Source: Muraenolepis orangiensis
Lineage: Eukaryota > Chordata > Actinopteri > Gadiformes > Muraenolepididae
Reading direction: 5' to 3'
Length of the DNA: 64,000 nucleotides
Assembly (NCBI GenBank): GCA_027704905.1
Contig: CM051001.1
Location: forward strand, 22,490,552 to 22,554,551
The notes beneath the pieces are model-generated. The model saw only the letters and a program-made list of their open reading frames with translations, was not told the DNA's origin and ran no database searches. Position numbers and translations under genes: made by a program. This document shows positions 11,669 through 32,000 of the stretch, in pieces (position 1 is the stretch's first letter; every line of letters starts with the position of its first letter).

Positions 11669-13081
11669 TGTATCTGAATTCACTGTGAGTCACTGTTTAT
11701 AAAAGTGTAATTACATTTACATTTGAGAAAAACAATAGGCTGTACCTGAACTAATTGCTCCGGAAGGCCCAGTTTTCTGGAAGGCCTGCTCTACACATAA
11801 AGCACACGACAGGCCCGTCTACGGAGACAGGCGTGTGCTAAGAACAATCCTTGGGCTGAGACATCTGCTGGGGCCGTTTTAATCTGCTAAACCCCAGAGT
11901 GAAACCGTTCAGAATGGTCCCTGTTTACAGTGTTGTCAATAGGATGACCTCAGGCCTGTTTGGAATGGAGGAAACAGACTCGCAGAGATTCACCTGTCAT
12001 GAGGTCATAACAATACAATGGGGATTTTTGCCATTTTCTCAATTGTTGAGATATTGGTTCAGTATAAGGGTTAGCTTTTAGATTTTAGTTATTCACATTA
12101 TATTTTTGTTATAATGGTTTCATAACGTGTTATTACAATTTGTATTACAGTACATGTCATAGTATAGTAAAGTAAAAGGGAGTTGTTTTTGTTGTTTAGT
12201 TGTTGTTGTGCATTCCTGATTATCGTGAAAGTATTAAGTCATTATAGCTCACATTTCAATATTCCAGTATTGAAATGGGAAGTATCCATCCATTGGGACC
12301 CCTGACTCCCTTAACAAGCTGGATACCAGTTGGACTTTTTATGGAAGATTTTAATACATAAACACTCAGGACTGAGACCTTTAGAGCCATGCTCCCTCAT
12401 GTGAAACTTAATATTTTGTATTCATCATTGTATGAATACAATGATGCATCAATGTATTCAAATGTTTTCATCACTGGAATATAACATACAAAAGGCCTGA
12501 TATTATGACAGGACCACTATCAAATAACAAGGGGAGACACCCACTTCAGCACCAATTTCTTAATAATTTCCTTTCAATTGTTAATCATACCCTTGGGTAA
12601 ATGTTAAACTATGTCATATTTAGTCCACAAGACGAAAGTTTAACCACAATAGATAGGAAATGTGTATACTTACAGGAGGCGATCTATGTCCATGTGCTGG
12701 TGTCCCCCTCTCTACTGACAACAAGCACTATCTGTACATCTAATGAGGCTCAGGATAAACCCCTGGTCACCTCATGTGGGAGGAGCCATCTGGTAAACAT
12801 AGCACTGCGATTTAGACCAATCCCAGAGCCGCTGAACTGTTGCCAACGGCAATTTAGCATGCAAGGGTAATACATGTGACCAAAAGTACCCTGAAGTCAA
12901 ATCTGTGACACGTTATTGTGATCGCCCATGAAGGCTTTTGTCAAGTTGGAAAGCTGGATTGGAGGGTTTGGATGGATTGAGGCTGCGTGGATTCAGCCAC
13001 GCACCGAAGATACTGAAGTACCGTTTTAACCGGTGGTCACTACTCTTTGACTTCAGTAGTAACAGGGAGTGAATGTCATGT

Positions 13082-13084
<3 letters not shown>

Positions 13085-13177
<93 letters not shown>

Positions 13178-13220
13178 TGCCCCCCCCCCCCCCACACACA
13201 CACACACCCACACCCACACA
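13085..13220. repeat. (GT)44 microsatellite followed by poly-C and (CA)n
   Basis: A pure GT run at 13085-13172, then a C homopolymer around 13181-13193, then a CA/CCCACA run to about 13220. Confidence 0.97.
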
Positions 13221-13551
13221 TTCTACATGTCACAATCCCTCTGTTTATTCTGCGATAGTATATCTCACATTCACTGTTTTTACTGACTCTAGCAGTAACA
13301 GGGGTGAAATGAGGAGGGGGGGTACAATTTTGACACAGACATATAAATACGTACATATTAGATATTAAACTCTGCTTGATCAGCATGTCAAATAGGTAAA
13401 GGCAGATCAGTAAAGTATTTATATTTATGATTACTCCTGCAAGGAAAGAACACAATTGCCAAATTGTTGCCATATCTTCATTAAAGAAGCCTATTCAAGA
13501 AGATGCTGCTGTTTAGTGAGATCTGTTGAGGGGGCTCGTTGTAGAAGGTAG

Positions 13552-13695
13552 TGTGGAGTGAGTGTGTGGTGGTTGGTGACTGGTTTAAGCAGCCTCACCT
13601 GGCCTGAGTCAGATTAGATTCTGGGGCTGGTGTGAGGCGGCACACCTGGTGCATTGGTAATCAAAGGCCCATGGCCCATAGCCCACAGTTTTCTA
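13552..13695 (+). repeat. Dispersed repeat, family C (partial)
   Basis: Shares 'gtgtggtgg...ctggt', 'gcagcc.cacctggcctgagt' and 'gcacacctg...atcaa.ggccca' blocks with 38914-39200. A shorter piece lies at 48690-48770. It may be an LTR fragment, because the longest copy contains AATAAA and ends near a 'tggtggcagagt' string, but that is tentative. Confidence 0.5.
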
Positions 13696-14218
13696 TGGAG
13701 AGTGCCCTTTCCACATAGCAGTATTCATTAATAGAAATACTTAATAATTAACTGATATGAATGGTTTACAACCCCCTTGACATATTTTAAATGCTGATCA
13801 AGTTTAATCGAGTTTGTATACTTATGAGTGTCAAAACCTACTACTACATTCTAGGTTTCATTTTAGGTTTATTGTATGGGTTATTATAAGTAACTGTGTT
13901 CAGTGTCAGATGTACCATCCCAGAGTCTGACAGGTAGAATGTGTGCAGAGTCCAAAATGCAGTGGAGTACAGTATGTGTAAAAGCACAAATGAAAAAATC
14001 ACCTAAAAATAGAATATAGGCCTGATGCAAATGTTAATGACGCCTAAATTACTAAAATATTGATTAATGGTAACGGTTGTGATCATGTTGAGTCAATCAA
14101 ACTTTCCTAGGACTATGCCATGTAATTACTTGTCTGTATTTGACTCTATGGCATCTCCGGATGCCATTTACTCCCTCATGGAGGGAGTAAATTAAATTAC
14201 TTACATTAAAAAAAAGAC

Positions 14219-14725
14219 ACCTCTCACCCCAACCATGGACTGTTTGCCCTCCTCCTATAGGAACCTTTGTTCCAAATCAAGCAGGCTTAGGAACAGTTTC
14301 TTCCCCTCAGCTGTCATCTCTCTGAACTCTGCACTACGATGACAGCCCCCCCCCCCCTGCCCAACATACGAACTCTGAACTCTGCTGATAATACCCTTTC
14401 ACCATCAATGTCTTCGGCCTTGCACTGTATTTATATATATTTATCTTGTTGATACAACTGCATACCCTGCTTACTACCTGTTATGTATATATATATATAT
14501 ATATATATATACCTATAATTCTGCACATATATCATACCTACTCTTTAAGTTATGTTGTACCTTTTTTTAGTAGTAGTTTTTTAGTAGACTGTTTTTACAT
14601 ATTATTCAACAACCGTATATGATATATAACCATGCACTTTACTGCAACATTTGCACTCTGGTTAGATGCAAAATTACTTTCGCTGTACTGTACTTGTGCT
14701 GTGTTATGACAAAACATTTTAATCA
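14219..14725 (+). mobile_element. LINE 3' end fragment
   Basis: From 'ccccaaccatggactgtttg' onward it parallels the end of the larger element at 15855-16380, including 'caagcaggcttaggaacag' and 'ctgtcatctc.ctgaactctgc', then a C run and an A/T-rich 3'UTR. It contains a (TA)n run near 14484-14510. It is non-coding at this truncation. Confidence 0.7.
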
Positions 14726-15241
14726 AATCTATTATTTGACTTTGGTGATAACTATTATATACCACTAGATGGCATCAACTACTCTCCCTGAGGCAAGCAC
14801 TAGACTTGTGTGTGCAAAAGTATGTACCAGTAATAGCTTGAATAAAATACATTCTGTAGAGGGGTCTACTTCAGTTAAGAATTTGTTTGCGTTTGGTAGG
14901 AATGGTGGATGTCGACAGCCATGGGACCTTTATGTGATAATGGATTTCTATAATTATGTCATGATTCCAGTATCTAAGCAGTTGGGGCCATTATCAACTC
15001 TCATCAGAGACTCATCGCAGACTGTGTCCACAGCACCTAACATTTTTTTGGTTTGAAATGGAAATTACCGAGGTGACCTCATAGCTGGCAGCCATGCTTA
15101 CCCATGCCATTTTTGTCATCTCAGTGCAGTAGTGCAGATGTATTGATTAAATTATATTTGAATGAGACAAACTCTGCCGAGAACATATCATGGAGATAGA
15201 TTGAAATCAAAACGTTTTATGTATTTAGCTCCGTTCATTCT

Positions 15242-16380
15242 TTGAGCCCTCTCCTCTACTCCCTCTTCACCCACGACTGCACTCCTGTACATGGTACAAA
15301 CACCATCATCAAGTTTGCCGACGACACAACGGTGGTGGGCCTCATCAAAAACAACGATGAGGCAGCCTACAGGGAGGAGGTCCAGCACCTGGTGGCGTGG
15401 TGCGCTGACAACAACCTGGCCCTCAACACCAAGAAGACCAAGGAGCTCATCGTGGACTTCAAGAAGACCAGAGCTGGCGCACAGCCCCCATCCTCATCAG
15501 CGGAGGTCAAGCGTGTCTCCAGCTTCCAAATTCCTGGGGGTCCACATCTCCGAGGATCTCCCCTGGTCCCTCAATACTGCCTCACTGGTAAAGAAGGCTC
15601 ACCAGCGTCTCTTCTTCCTGAGGAGACTGAGGAAAGCCCACCTGTCCCCACAGACCGTTTACCGGTGTGCCATCGAAAGCATACTCACCAACTGCATCAC
15701 AGTGTGGTACGGAAACTGCACTGTTTCTGACCGGAAAGCGCTGCAGAGGGTGGTGAAAACCGCCCAACGCATTGTTGGATTACCCCTCCCTGCAATAAAC
15801 ACTACCCACCACAAACAGTGTCTGAGGAAGGCACAACAAATAGTTGAAGACCCCTCTAAACCCCAACCATGGACTGTTTGCCCTCCTCCCCTCCGGGAGG
15901 CGCTATAGAAACCTTTGTTCCAAGTCAAGCAGGCTTAGGAACAGCTTCTTCCTCTCAGCTGTCATCTCCCTGAACTCTGCACCACGAAGACAGCCCCCCC
16001 CCCTGCTGCCGCCCTCCCCCCTGCCCCACACCTCTGCTCAATATATCCTATAATTATAATAATACATCACCATCAATGACTTTGACTGCCTTGCACTGTA
16101 ATCACAACTACCTATTCTCTACCTATAGTCTACATATTTATTGATCAAATACCTGTAAATGTGTACATTTTTACTGTTTTTTACACTACCTGCTGTATAT
16201 ACATTTATATATATATTTATCATGCTTTTCATAATTGCATACCCCTGATCACTACCTGTAATACTTATACTTACTTACCTGTATATATACACTTATATAC
16301 CTATTATTATGCTTCAACGTTTAAAACTGTCAAGCCCCCAGGATGTAGGCCAAACATTGAAGCACATTTGTCGTTGTGGC
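15242..16380 (+). mobile_element. LINE fragment: C-terminal half of reverse transcriptase, frameshifted
   Basis: The first frame contains the RT catalytic box FADDTTVVGLI followed by WCADNNLALNTKKTKELIVDF. After about 15530 the homologous sequence continues in another frame: KFLGVHISEDLPWSLN, then CITVWYGNCTVSDRKALQRV and a LLPSGRRYRNL-type tail. This is the usual order in fish L2/CR1-like non-LTR elements. The endonuclease and N-terminal RT are missing (5' truncation), and the frameshift makes the copy dead. A non-coding tail with a C run and short A/T repeats follows. Clade assignment is from memory of fish LINE proteins. Confidence 0.85.
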
Positions 16381-16466
16381 CAAACGGTGGAATTACAAGT
16401 CACGTGATGTCACGTGGTGCCGTTGGGCACAAAACAATTTTTTTCCATTGACTAACATGGGGAAAG

Positions 16467-16521
16467 AATAAAGTCTAAATGTCGAGAATAAAGTCTTTAT
16501 TCTCGACATTTAGACTTTATT
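16467..16521. repeat. Perfect 55-bp palindrome in a MITE-like context
   Basis: Two 27-nt arms are exact reverse complements around a single central base. Inside, 'aataaagtc' and 'tgtcgagaataaagtc' modules recur. The flanking sequence (about 16370-16560, 'cacgtgatgtcacgtgg', 'ccattgactaacatgg') resembles a fish miniature element. No gene is present. Confidence 0.9.
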
Positions 16522-16994
16522 ATCTCGACATGCAAAATAAATAAAAAATCTTCCTCTCATTTTTTATTTTTTATGCCTGGCCCTAATACTCTTCCGTAGG
16601 AAAGAGACGTCTATAAATCAGCCTATCATTTTTATTTAGGGAAATTAACTTCCCAGTACGAACACTTGAATAGCCCTTATTTGAAACATTAGGTCCTAAA
16701 AGTTGTAAACATCCCCGATAGCCATCCAGGGAGTTGTTTGTATAGGCATTATGAACGTTCATGTGACAGATCCTGTTCTACAGGCGTCCTGCTTGTCTGT
16801 ATCATGGATGGATTAAAATAACTAATAATGGATATATTGCAGATATTGGCTGTACCATCTTATAATACTTACGTGGGCTGTATGCAGTAAATCCTTTATC
16901 GTGAATGTGTGAATACTGTAGCGGTCTTCCCAACTACTAGGATGCCTGCATAATGTCATAACGTGCATTAACCACATGAACGTACAATATGTTT

Positions 16995-17165
16995 AAAGCA
17001 AGTGCTTATAAGCACAAAAAGTACATGGAGCATAAAAAGCAGAGCACAAGGATTTACCAAGTCATCTAAACAGGTGTGTTTGGAGTCTCTTGAGGAACGT
17101 AGCGAGCGTCTCTGTCGTCCTGACGACGGCCGGTAGCTCATTCCACCACTGGTGCCACAGGGAGA
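16995..17165. repeat. Dispersed repeat, family D (partial)
   Basis: Contains 'gtgtgtttggagtct' and 'gtagctcattccaccactgg', strings I associate with a common fish repeat. Its other end may be represented at 45117-45200 and 47799-47850 ('ttacaatagtg..ttcaac'). The relation between these pieces is inferred. Confidence 0.4.
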
Positions 17166-18494
17166 AGAGTTGGGACTTATTCATTATATTAACATTAAAT
17201 TAATGTTCTTTATAATCCAGGTTCATTTAAACCATCAATAAAACTCACCTGATTCACCGGCTATTCATCGAGCAAGCCCATGAACGCGCAGTGCTGCTAG
17301 GTGAACCATGGATGTGAACGCGGACTGCCGTTCACGTGAACGAGCTGCAGAGATGCATTGTGGGAGGGGCGTGGCTTAAAGAACCAGTATTTAAATCAAA
17401 CCTGAATCCTCCAACTGACACTTTTCTTCATGCTCCACTGAGCAGCTTCCATAAGAATGAATGGTGCCCCCGTCTCCAGCACTGTATCCAGTTATTTGAA
17501 TACATCCATACCTATACTTCAATATAGTGTTGTTTGCTCTTCATCCAAGTGTTTCATGTGTGTTTAAAGCTCAACCCAACACAACAAATACAAGGGGAGA
17601 GGGCGGGACTTCTTTTTTAGAGACAGGGCGGGACTTCCGATAGATATATCCGTCACATGATTTTTCGGATATTGCTTTGTCACATGTTTCGTCAGAACCC
17701 CACGTCTATCACCCATGTCGTCGTTGTTGTTGTCAATCTTGTCATGTTCTCCTTCGTCTTGCTTCTGGGACCGTTTGACTGTACCTGACGTGCACCCGAA
17801 GTGAGAGCGGGGGATTGCGTTGCGATAGACCGGGATAACCGTACAAGTCACGATCCTCTCCCACAGGTCACCCAGGCGGCACTAGGACCCTGGAGTCAGT
17901 GGAAGCCAGGGGAGGCTCGGCTCGTTGTGAACTAGCACGTCGAGTTGAGAGAGAGGCACACCTGTGACGAGACAAGAACAACAAGACCAGTGCAAAAAAG
18001 GATGACCCATTGCGTCGAAGGGAATTTATTGTGAGTTGCCGATCTGGTCATCGGGGGGTTTGGTGGGCCAGTGCGCTACGATGGACTTCACCGAATCCAC
18101 AACAACGATTCATGTGCAGAACATTTATTATTGAACAATGATCCACAAGCTAATAGTCTTTCCGAAGTGAGTCCACGTATCGCTGCGGTACGGAGTCTGA
18201 GGTAGGACACGGATAACTGACATGAATGGACATCGTGGCGTTGTGCCATGTATTATAATTATAATGATTACGTCAGTGTAATGTGTAGTCTGCGGCATAG
18301 AGTGACTCGTGTGAAAGCCCACCAGGAGACACTCATGAAAACATGATCCACGGCGCCGCCGCTGCTGGTTTGCGAGATGTAGACGCAGAAGACGATATAG
18401 GTTTGACTAATATTGCGCCATTTCGGCGGTCAGAAGAAGAAGAAGTGTCCTAAGTGTGTAACTTTATAACCGCATAGTGTAAGTAAGAGAAGCC

Positions 18495-25706
<7,212 letters not shown>

Positions 25707-26615
25707 GGCGGAGGACAATGCAGGGTTTTGGGAGAGGTGTTTGTTGAGGACCTATTTTATAAACTGAACTGATGCCAATGTGGAAATGCACACATTGGGG
25801 GACACACGGTTGGTTGCATTGCACTATGTCAGTCGATGCACCTACATCACGGACAAGACGGACACTTGATTTTCCCCCCACGGTGTGTTGTTGTTGTGGG
25901 GGGGAGGGTGAGTGGTCGGTGTGGATATTTTCTTGCCTTGAGTCAGATTAGCTGTGTTGGTCAAACTCTCTTACGTTGTCTTCTCAGGTTTCGCAAACTA
26001 GGGTTCAGTCTATATAATAATAGCAAAGTGGGTGGGTGTGATGAAAAGCAAAGGAGTTTACTGCCCGTTCAACCGGGGCCGTTATGATCGCCACGGCAAG
26101 GGGAAGTGCCAGTGACGCCAAAGAATGGCATGTGTTGAGTTGCGTTGATGGTGCACAAAGATTACTTTGAGGGAATTTGCAGCAATGGGCCAGGGAGAGG
26201 GAGCCAGGTGTGTTGGCGTACGTCCAAGTGTCTCAAGCCTTTAGGACTGGGGGATATTCCCGTTTCCATTGGATTGTCACTGTATTTTTTATTACTTTTT
26301 TTTTTTTTGCAGCACATTTGCATTGCGTACATCACTGCATATGAAGCTGCACCATCGAGCCCCCAGATAGGAAAAAAGGAGACAAGAAAAAGGTCAAATT
26401 AAAGTTTACGCCCCGACTATACCGACTCCTATGTATGACTTTTTTTTAAATTTCAGTTTACCTGTCCAGTTTTGCCTTTGCACATGGTTAAAGCTGGGTT
26501 TAATACACATTGCCGTGCTTCGGAAGAAACTATTTTTAACAGAATTAACCGTACAAAACGTGTGTGTGTAGGTACACATAATACAAGTTAATGTTAATAC
26601 AAGCCATTAATTTGG

Positions 26616-26744
26616 AATAAAGCTCTCGTAAATGTACTAATAAATATACATGTATGTATGTAGTTAATGCTTTTATTTTTCATGCCTTGATTGTACGTGT
26701 CAGTGCCTTGACCTCTATGTGTAGGCTACTTGAATCAAAATAAA
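26616..26744 (+). terminator. xkrx poly(A) signals
   Basis: AATAAA occurs at 26616-26621 and 26739-26744, about 0.9-1.0 kb after the xkrx stop codon. The second is followed by GT/CT-containing sequence. They are likely ends of the xkrx 3'UTR. Use is inferred. Confidence 0.5.
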
Positions 26745-27859
26745 CACTGTCTTAACACGCGTACCCCCTGTCTGCTCCCTCCACACGATGTATTTGAGTT
26801 TAAGTGCTTTTTCAATGACTTACAACATTCAGCATTCCTTCTGAACATCATTCTGAATTCAAGAAGTCATGCTGAATTTGAAACCTTCTGAATTGAAAAC
26901 GGGCTGAATTCAAGACATCATTCTCAATTATTAGACACACACACACTGTTCACACTCACTCACACATCCTGTTCACACTCACGCATCCTAACTGACTAAC
27001 TGGAAGCAGCTCTTTCATAGAGGAGGCTCTGGTAAGGAGCACCGAAAGATGGAGACAAGTTCCCAATACATCACAGATCTATACAATAAAAGGGCTATCT
27101 ACTTGAAAGGGGAATGCTATTAGAATGTGGGCCGTGCAAGGAGACAGCCAGCTGGTCAGGAGCCGTTAGGGTATCAAACCCATAGAAACTCATGTGTGCA
27201 GTAGAACATTGTTTTTATACTGGCCAGGCATGTACAACTAGTACTATACCTTTCTTGGTACCGTGTAGTTCTGTCTATTGCGTTGATAGGACAGCACCGC
27301 AAAACCAATCAATGTGCAACAATGTGTTGACAAAGTGATGAACATCGAGAGACGGGACTAAAGGCCACTACAAGCTACACAGTGGAATACATTAAGTATG
27401 GAACGCTTCCCTACCATCAAGGTGATGCTGATTATACTTCCACACTGTTTCCCATCAACCCCAGAGGATATGCAATGGCAAAAACAATCAGTTTTCTTTT
27501 TATACCTAAAACCCAAACATCCTAAAGATATTCGCACTAAACACTATCCAACCCTGACATGAAAAAATAAACACTGTTGGGAATGTCCAGTCTTTATGAA
27601 ACCCTACAGTGGAATGAATAAAATAACATTAACATTCATTACTTGTTATGACTCACCACAGCAATAAACATCATGATACCACTAACAATTGTACTACTAG
27701 GCCTACAAATAAAAACTATAAAAACTATTCTTAAAGTGCAGTACGGGTAGTGTAGAGGGTTCACTCAAATAGATGATCAGAACTACCCACATCTTATTAG
27801 ACGTCCAAGTCAGTAGATTGCGCCCCTGTGAATCAAAGAGAAAACACTAGTCTTGGCCC

Positions 27860-27872
27860 TACGCATGCGCAG
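27860..27872. promoter_or_regulatory. NRF1-like GCATGCGC site
   Basis: The palindromic core GCATGC extended to CGCATGCGC is typical of NRF1 sites in vertebrate promoters. It stands about 1 kb upstream of the nox1 initiator ATG. A link to nox1 is a guess. Confidence 0.3.
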
Positions 27873-28505
27873 CTCAGTAATAAACCGCTGCCGGCTGAGC
27901 AAGGCATGAGAATGTAACGTGTCTTGTTCTTCGTGTTTCACAGATCCACAGTGCACCCATGCCTGTGTATCGACCCAGACTCCCCTAGGTCTGAGGCCGG
28001 TAACAGTAGCACTGCTCGCATTAGGGTGGCGATTTGCTTTGATTGTTCACAGCCTCACCTGTAGATGGCTGGAGATAACAGCGTCTGCTACATGGCTTAA
28101 TGTAAATACGACAAGTACACAGAGGGCATACAGACACAACAATGACCTCTTCGTGTCTTACTGTTTAACCCCTCCCGGTCCTTGAAAACCCTCATTTCTA
28201 ATCTAAAAAGTAATCACACTTCTAAAGCAAACACTGCTACTGCTGAGCACCGGCTGCAATCACACTAGCATCCTCTTTCTTGGCACTTTAGCATTTGATA
28301 ATCTCTTACTTTTGTTGCAAGGCTATTCCACCCATTGGGTGTTACCAAGGTTTTCAAATACATTAGGCCTATATTCAATATATACTCTCTCTCGCTCTCT
28401 CTCTATGTGTGTGTGTAAATGGCAAAATTATTCATGACAGGGAAACAAAAAACAATTAAGCAATCAATCAGTGTTTCCTAACAATATGTTCGCAAACATT
28501 TGAGG

Positions 28506-28610
<105 letters not shown>

Positions 28611-28899
28611 AGGCTATGTTTCTCAAAGACCATTTAGCTGTGTAGTCATTGCGGAAAAAGGCGCCGCTAAGCACCTTCGGTGACGGTCTTGGTCTTGTTT
28701 CCTCATTCCGTTGGAATGTCCCAGTTGTAGGAGAATGGAGGAGCATTGGACCTCTCTCTGTTCGTGACTCGTGTAACGAGTCTGATACCCTGTGATCTTC
28801 CTCTTGTTGTGTGGGGAGTAGGAGGAGTTCAAGCAGGTGCTTATAATAACTTGCGGTGGGCTTAAGATGTGATCAGTGCGTCAGGTCAAAGTCGGCAAT

Positions 28900-28981
28900 A
28901 TGGGGAATATGATTATCAACCATGGACTTACGTCCTTCATACTGGTAAAAAAGATATGTTTAGTTTTACCCAGGAAAGCGT

Positions 28982-29027
<46 letters not shown>

Positions 29028-32000
29028 GTGTATGGATGGATCGACCTGTCGTTAACTAATAATTATTATTACCATATCACTAATCATGATTTTAATACTT
29101 CTGGCCGCAGATCGTTTGGATGGGCATCAACATTTTCCTCTTCGTCTGGTTTTACCTTTTCTACGATTTGGGGGAGCAGTTTTACTACACGCGACACATC
29201 CTCGGCGTGAGTAAAATGAATTCAAATGTCGACACCACAACAGAGACATCACAAAGCAGACCTCGTACCGCCGGAGCGCCGGCTGGTACCCATAGTCTCC
29301 AATGTTGTTCTCCTCTTGTTTGCTCTTCAGTCCGCGTTGGCCTGGGCCAGAGCCCCAGCAGCCGTGCTCAACTTCAACTGTCTGCTTATTCTACTGCCTG
29401 TGTGTCGGAACCTGCTGTCTCTCGTCCGGGGCTCCTTTATGGTAATAGTTCATAATAATAATAACAATATTTTTAATTATTATATAATTATTATATCATT
29501 TAATTATTATAATAATTATTAAATAATAATAATAATAATAGGACATTGATAGGCGTCAAACAATTTAATCTCAAAATGATATATATATATAAATATACAC
29601 ATACAAATATAATTGAATAATCCAAATATATATATCTTTTTTTTAAAGTGCTGCGGAAGAACAATGAGGAAACAGCTCGACAAAAACATAAGCTTCCATA
29701 AACTGGTCGCTTATATGATTGGCCTGATGACAGGTAGGCAATACACTACTGATTTAATTTCAAGTCCATTTATTTTTATTTATGCAGCAGACACATCTGT
29801 TCCATTTATATTGCTTTTGGATGACCTGACATATGGCTAATACAATAAGCAGCTTATCAAACAGTTTATTGATAACACTGCTCATTATTATCCATGAATC
29901 TATGTGAAATAGAAAACAGCGTTGATGATCTTTGTTAAGCATGGCTGGAAACAACATAATCCAAAAGTAAACATAGCCACAAAGATCTTTTTTTTGGGAT
30001 ATGTTAAAAATTGACCTCTTGTCTCCATTCCGGGGCGGAACGTGTGAAAGAGCGCAAATATTTGAATATGTGACTGATTTGTAGGAGAGGAAATCCCCCA
30101 AAATCGCTTGCATTTGGAAAGTCCAAATAAGGGACATAATAGATTGTATTGTAGGGCTTCTCCCTCCTGAACTATACGGAAATTGTAAAGCCGCGGGGAG
30201 ATGCTTTTCATTAGTTGCAAAAAAACAAAAAACAGCAACCAAAACTTTATCAAATGTTCCTTTTGAGAGTTCCACAACTCATTGTGTGGAGGTGGTGTCA
30301 TTTCTGACCGCTAGCCGTCCACACCATCGCCCACCTGTTGAACGTGGAGTGGTACAATAACAGCAGGCGAGGGGAATACAGCGGCCTCAGCACAGCGCTG
30401 TCCGAGCTGGAAGACAACGGTACCACCACCTACCTGAACCCCGTACGCCACATCGAGATTGTGAGTCAACCCCCCCCCCCCCCCCCCCCTCTCCATTTAA
30501 GAACAGAATAAGTAAAGCTCATTCAGATATTGTTATCATCATCTTCATCATCATCATCATCATCATCATCACCACCACTACCACTATCGTGATGCTGTAT
30601 TTCCTCCATGGCTCCCGGGGCCTCAGGACGCACAGCAGGGTCCCACCTACCTCGTCATGACCACCCTGGCGGGCATCACGGGGGTCATCATCACCCTGTG
30701 CCTCATCCTCATTATCACCTCCTCCATGGAGGTCATCCGCAGGTCGTACTTTGAAGTCTTCTGGTACACACACCACCTCTTCGTCATCTTCTTCATCGGG
30801 CTGGTCATCCACGGAGCAGGGTAAGCATTTAGGGGGGGGAATGGTTGTGTGATTCAAGCCGTGTGATTGGTTAATTGGTCGATTGTGCGATTCCAGCACG
30901 TGTTTGGTTGGTGATTTGTCTCTCTCTCTTTTGCGTAACCCAGACGCATCGTGAGGAGTCAGCAGAATTTGGACAAGCACAACTATACTCTCTGTATGGA
31001 TCGCTACACAGAGTGGGGGAGGAACCCTGATTGCCCGTACCCTCAGTTCGCTGGAGGTCCCCCGCAGGTGAACCCAAACCCCCCCCCCCTTTCCTTCCGT
31101 TCAGTTCAGTGAAACCAGTGATTTGCCACGGTTGTTAGTTCTTACTCCGATTGACCGTGACTTCTTCTGTGACCTTAAAGACCTGGATGTGGGTGATTGG
31201 TCCCATGTTTCTGTATCTGTGCGAGCGCATTCTACGCTTCGTCCGCTACATGCAGGCCGTCCGCTACAGGAAGGTAAGGCTGCCATGTACTCTCTTCACA
31301 TTATCATGGTTTTTATATTGCACATAGTACCGCCCTTCAATACTACAGTAGTGTTTGTAGTTCTGTCGCTGTGTCTTGTACGTTCACCAAAAAGCCCTAT
31401 ACAGATCGATGTTCCCACCATTCACCTTTCCAGTTCTCCTCACTGTTTTTTCTTTTTCAAAACGTTTCCATCCAGATTGTGATCAGACCATCCAAGGTGC
31501 TTGAGCTGCAGTTGGTGAAGAATGGCTTCAAGATGGAGGTTGGCCAGTACGTCTTCCTCAACTGTCCGTCCATCTCCCATCTCGAGTGGCATCCGTTCAC
31601 CATGACCTCTGCCCCCGAGGAGGATTTCTTCAGTGTCCACATCCGCTCTGTCGGCGACTGGACCCAGAAGCTCATCAGTATGGTGGAAGAGTTGCCCGAA
31701 GGGGCGCAGGGACCCAAGTGAGTCCATGCCTGAGGTATTTTTTTCATTAAAGAAGTATCAGTATCTGGAAAGATACAAGAAGTAGGGCTTCTCGTAAAAC
31801 AGGGCTGTCTATGCATTAGAAAGGCACAACAAATATAGAAACTGGTGCTACATGAGCATAGAACAACAGTTGGAACAACAGCCCTAGAGAACTGGTGCTT
31901 ACACGACCAGAGAACAACAGTTGGAACAACAGCCCTAGAGAACTGGTGCTTACACAACCAGAGAACAACAGTTGGAACAACAGCCTAGAACTGTGCTACA

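Larger units (their letters stand above)
11145..18494. other. arl13a-xkrx head-to-head intergenic region
   Basis: A 7.3 kb divergent interval. It holds a LINE 3' tail, (GT)n, a family C repeat, two larger LINE fragments, a perfect palindrome and a dispersed repeat, listed separately. 11.7-13.0 kb and 17.2-18.3 kb show nothing I recognise apart from a 10-bp-arm hairpin near 12428-12451. The last few hundred bases before xkrx (17.9-18.5 kb) are richer in CG and probably hold its promoter. Confidence 0.6.

Noticed and set aside
15291..15908. Considered as a host gene of 205 codons
   Set aside because: It is the second frame of a frameshifted LINE reverse transcriptase; its N-terminal part is out of frame with the RT protein.
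18128..18322. Small minus-strand open frame upstream of xkrx
   Set aside because: Short, low-complexity and without family resemblance.
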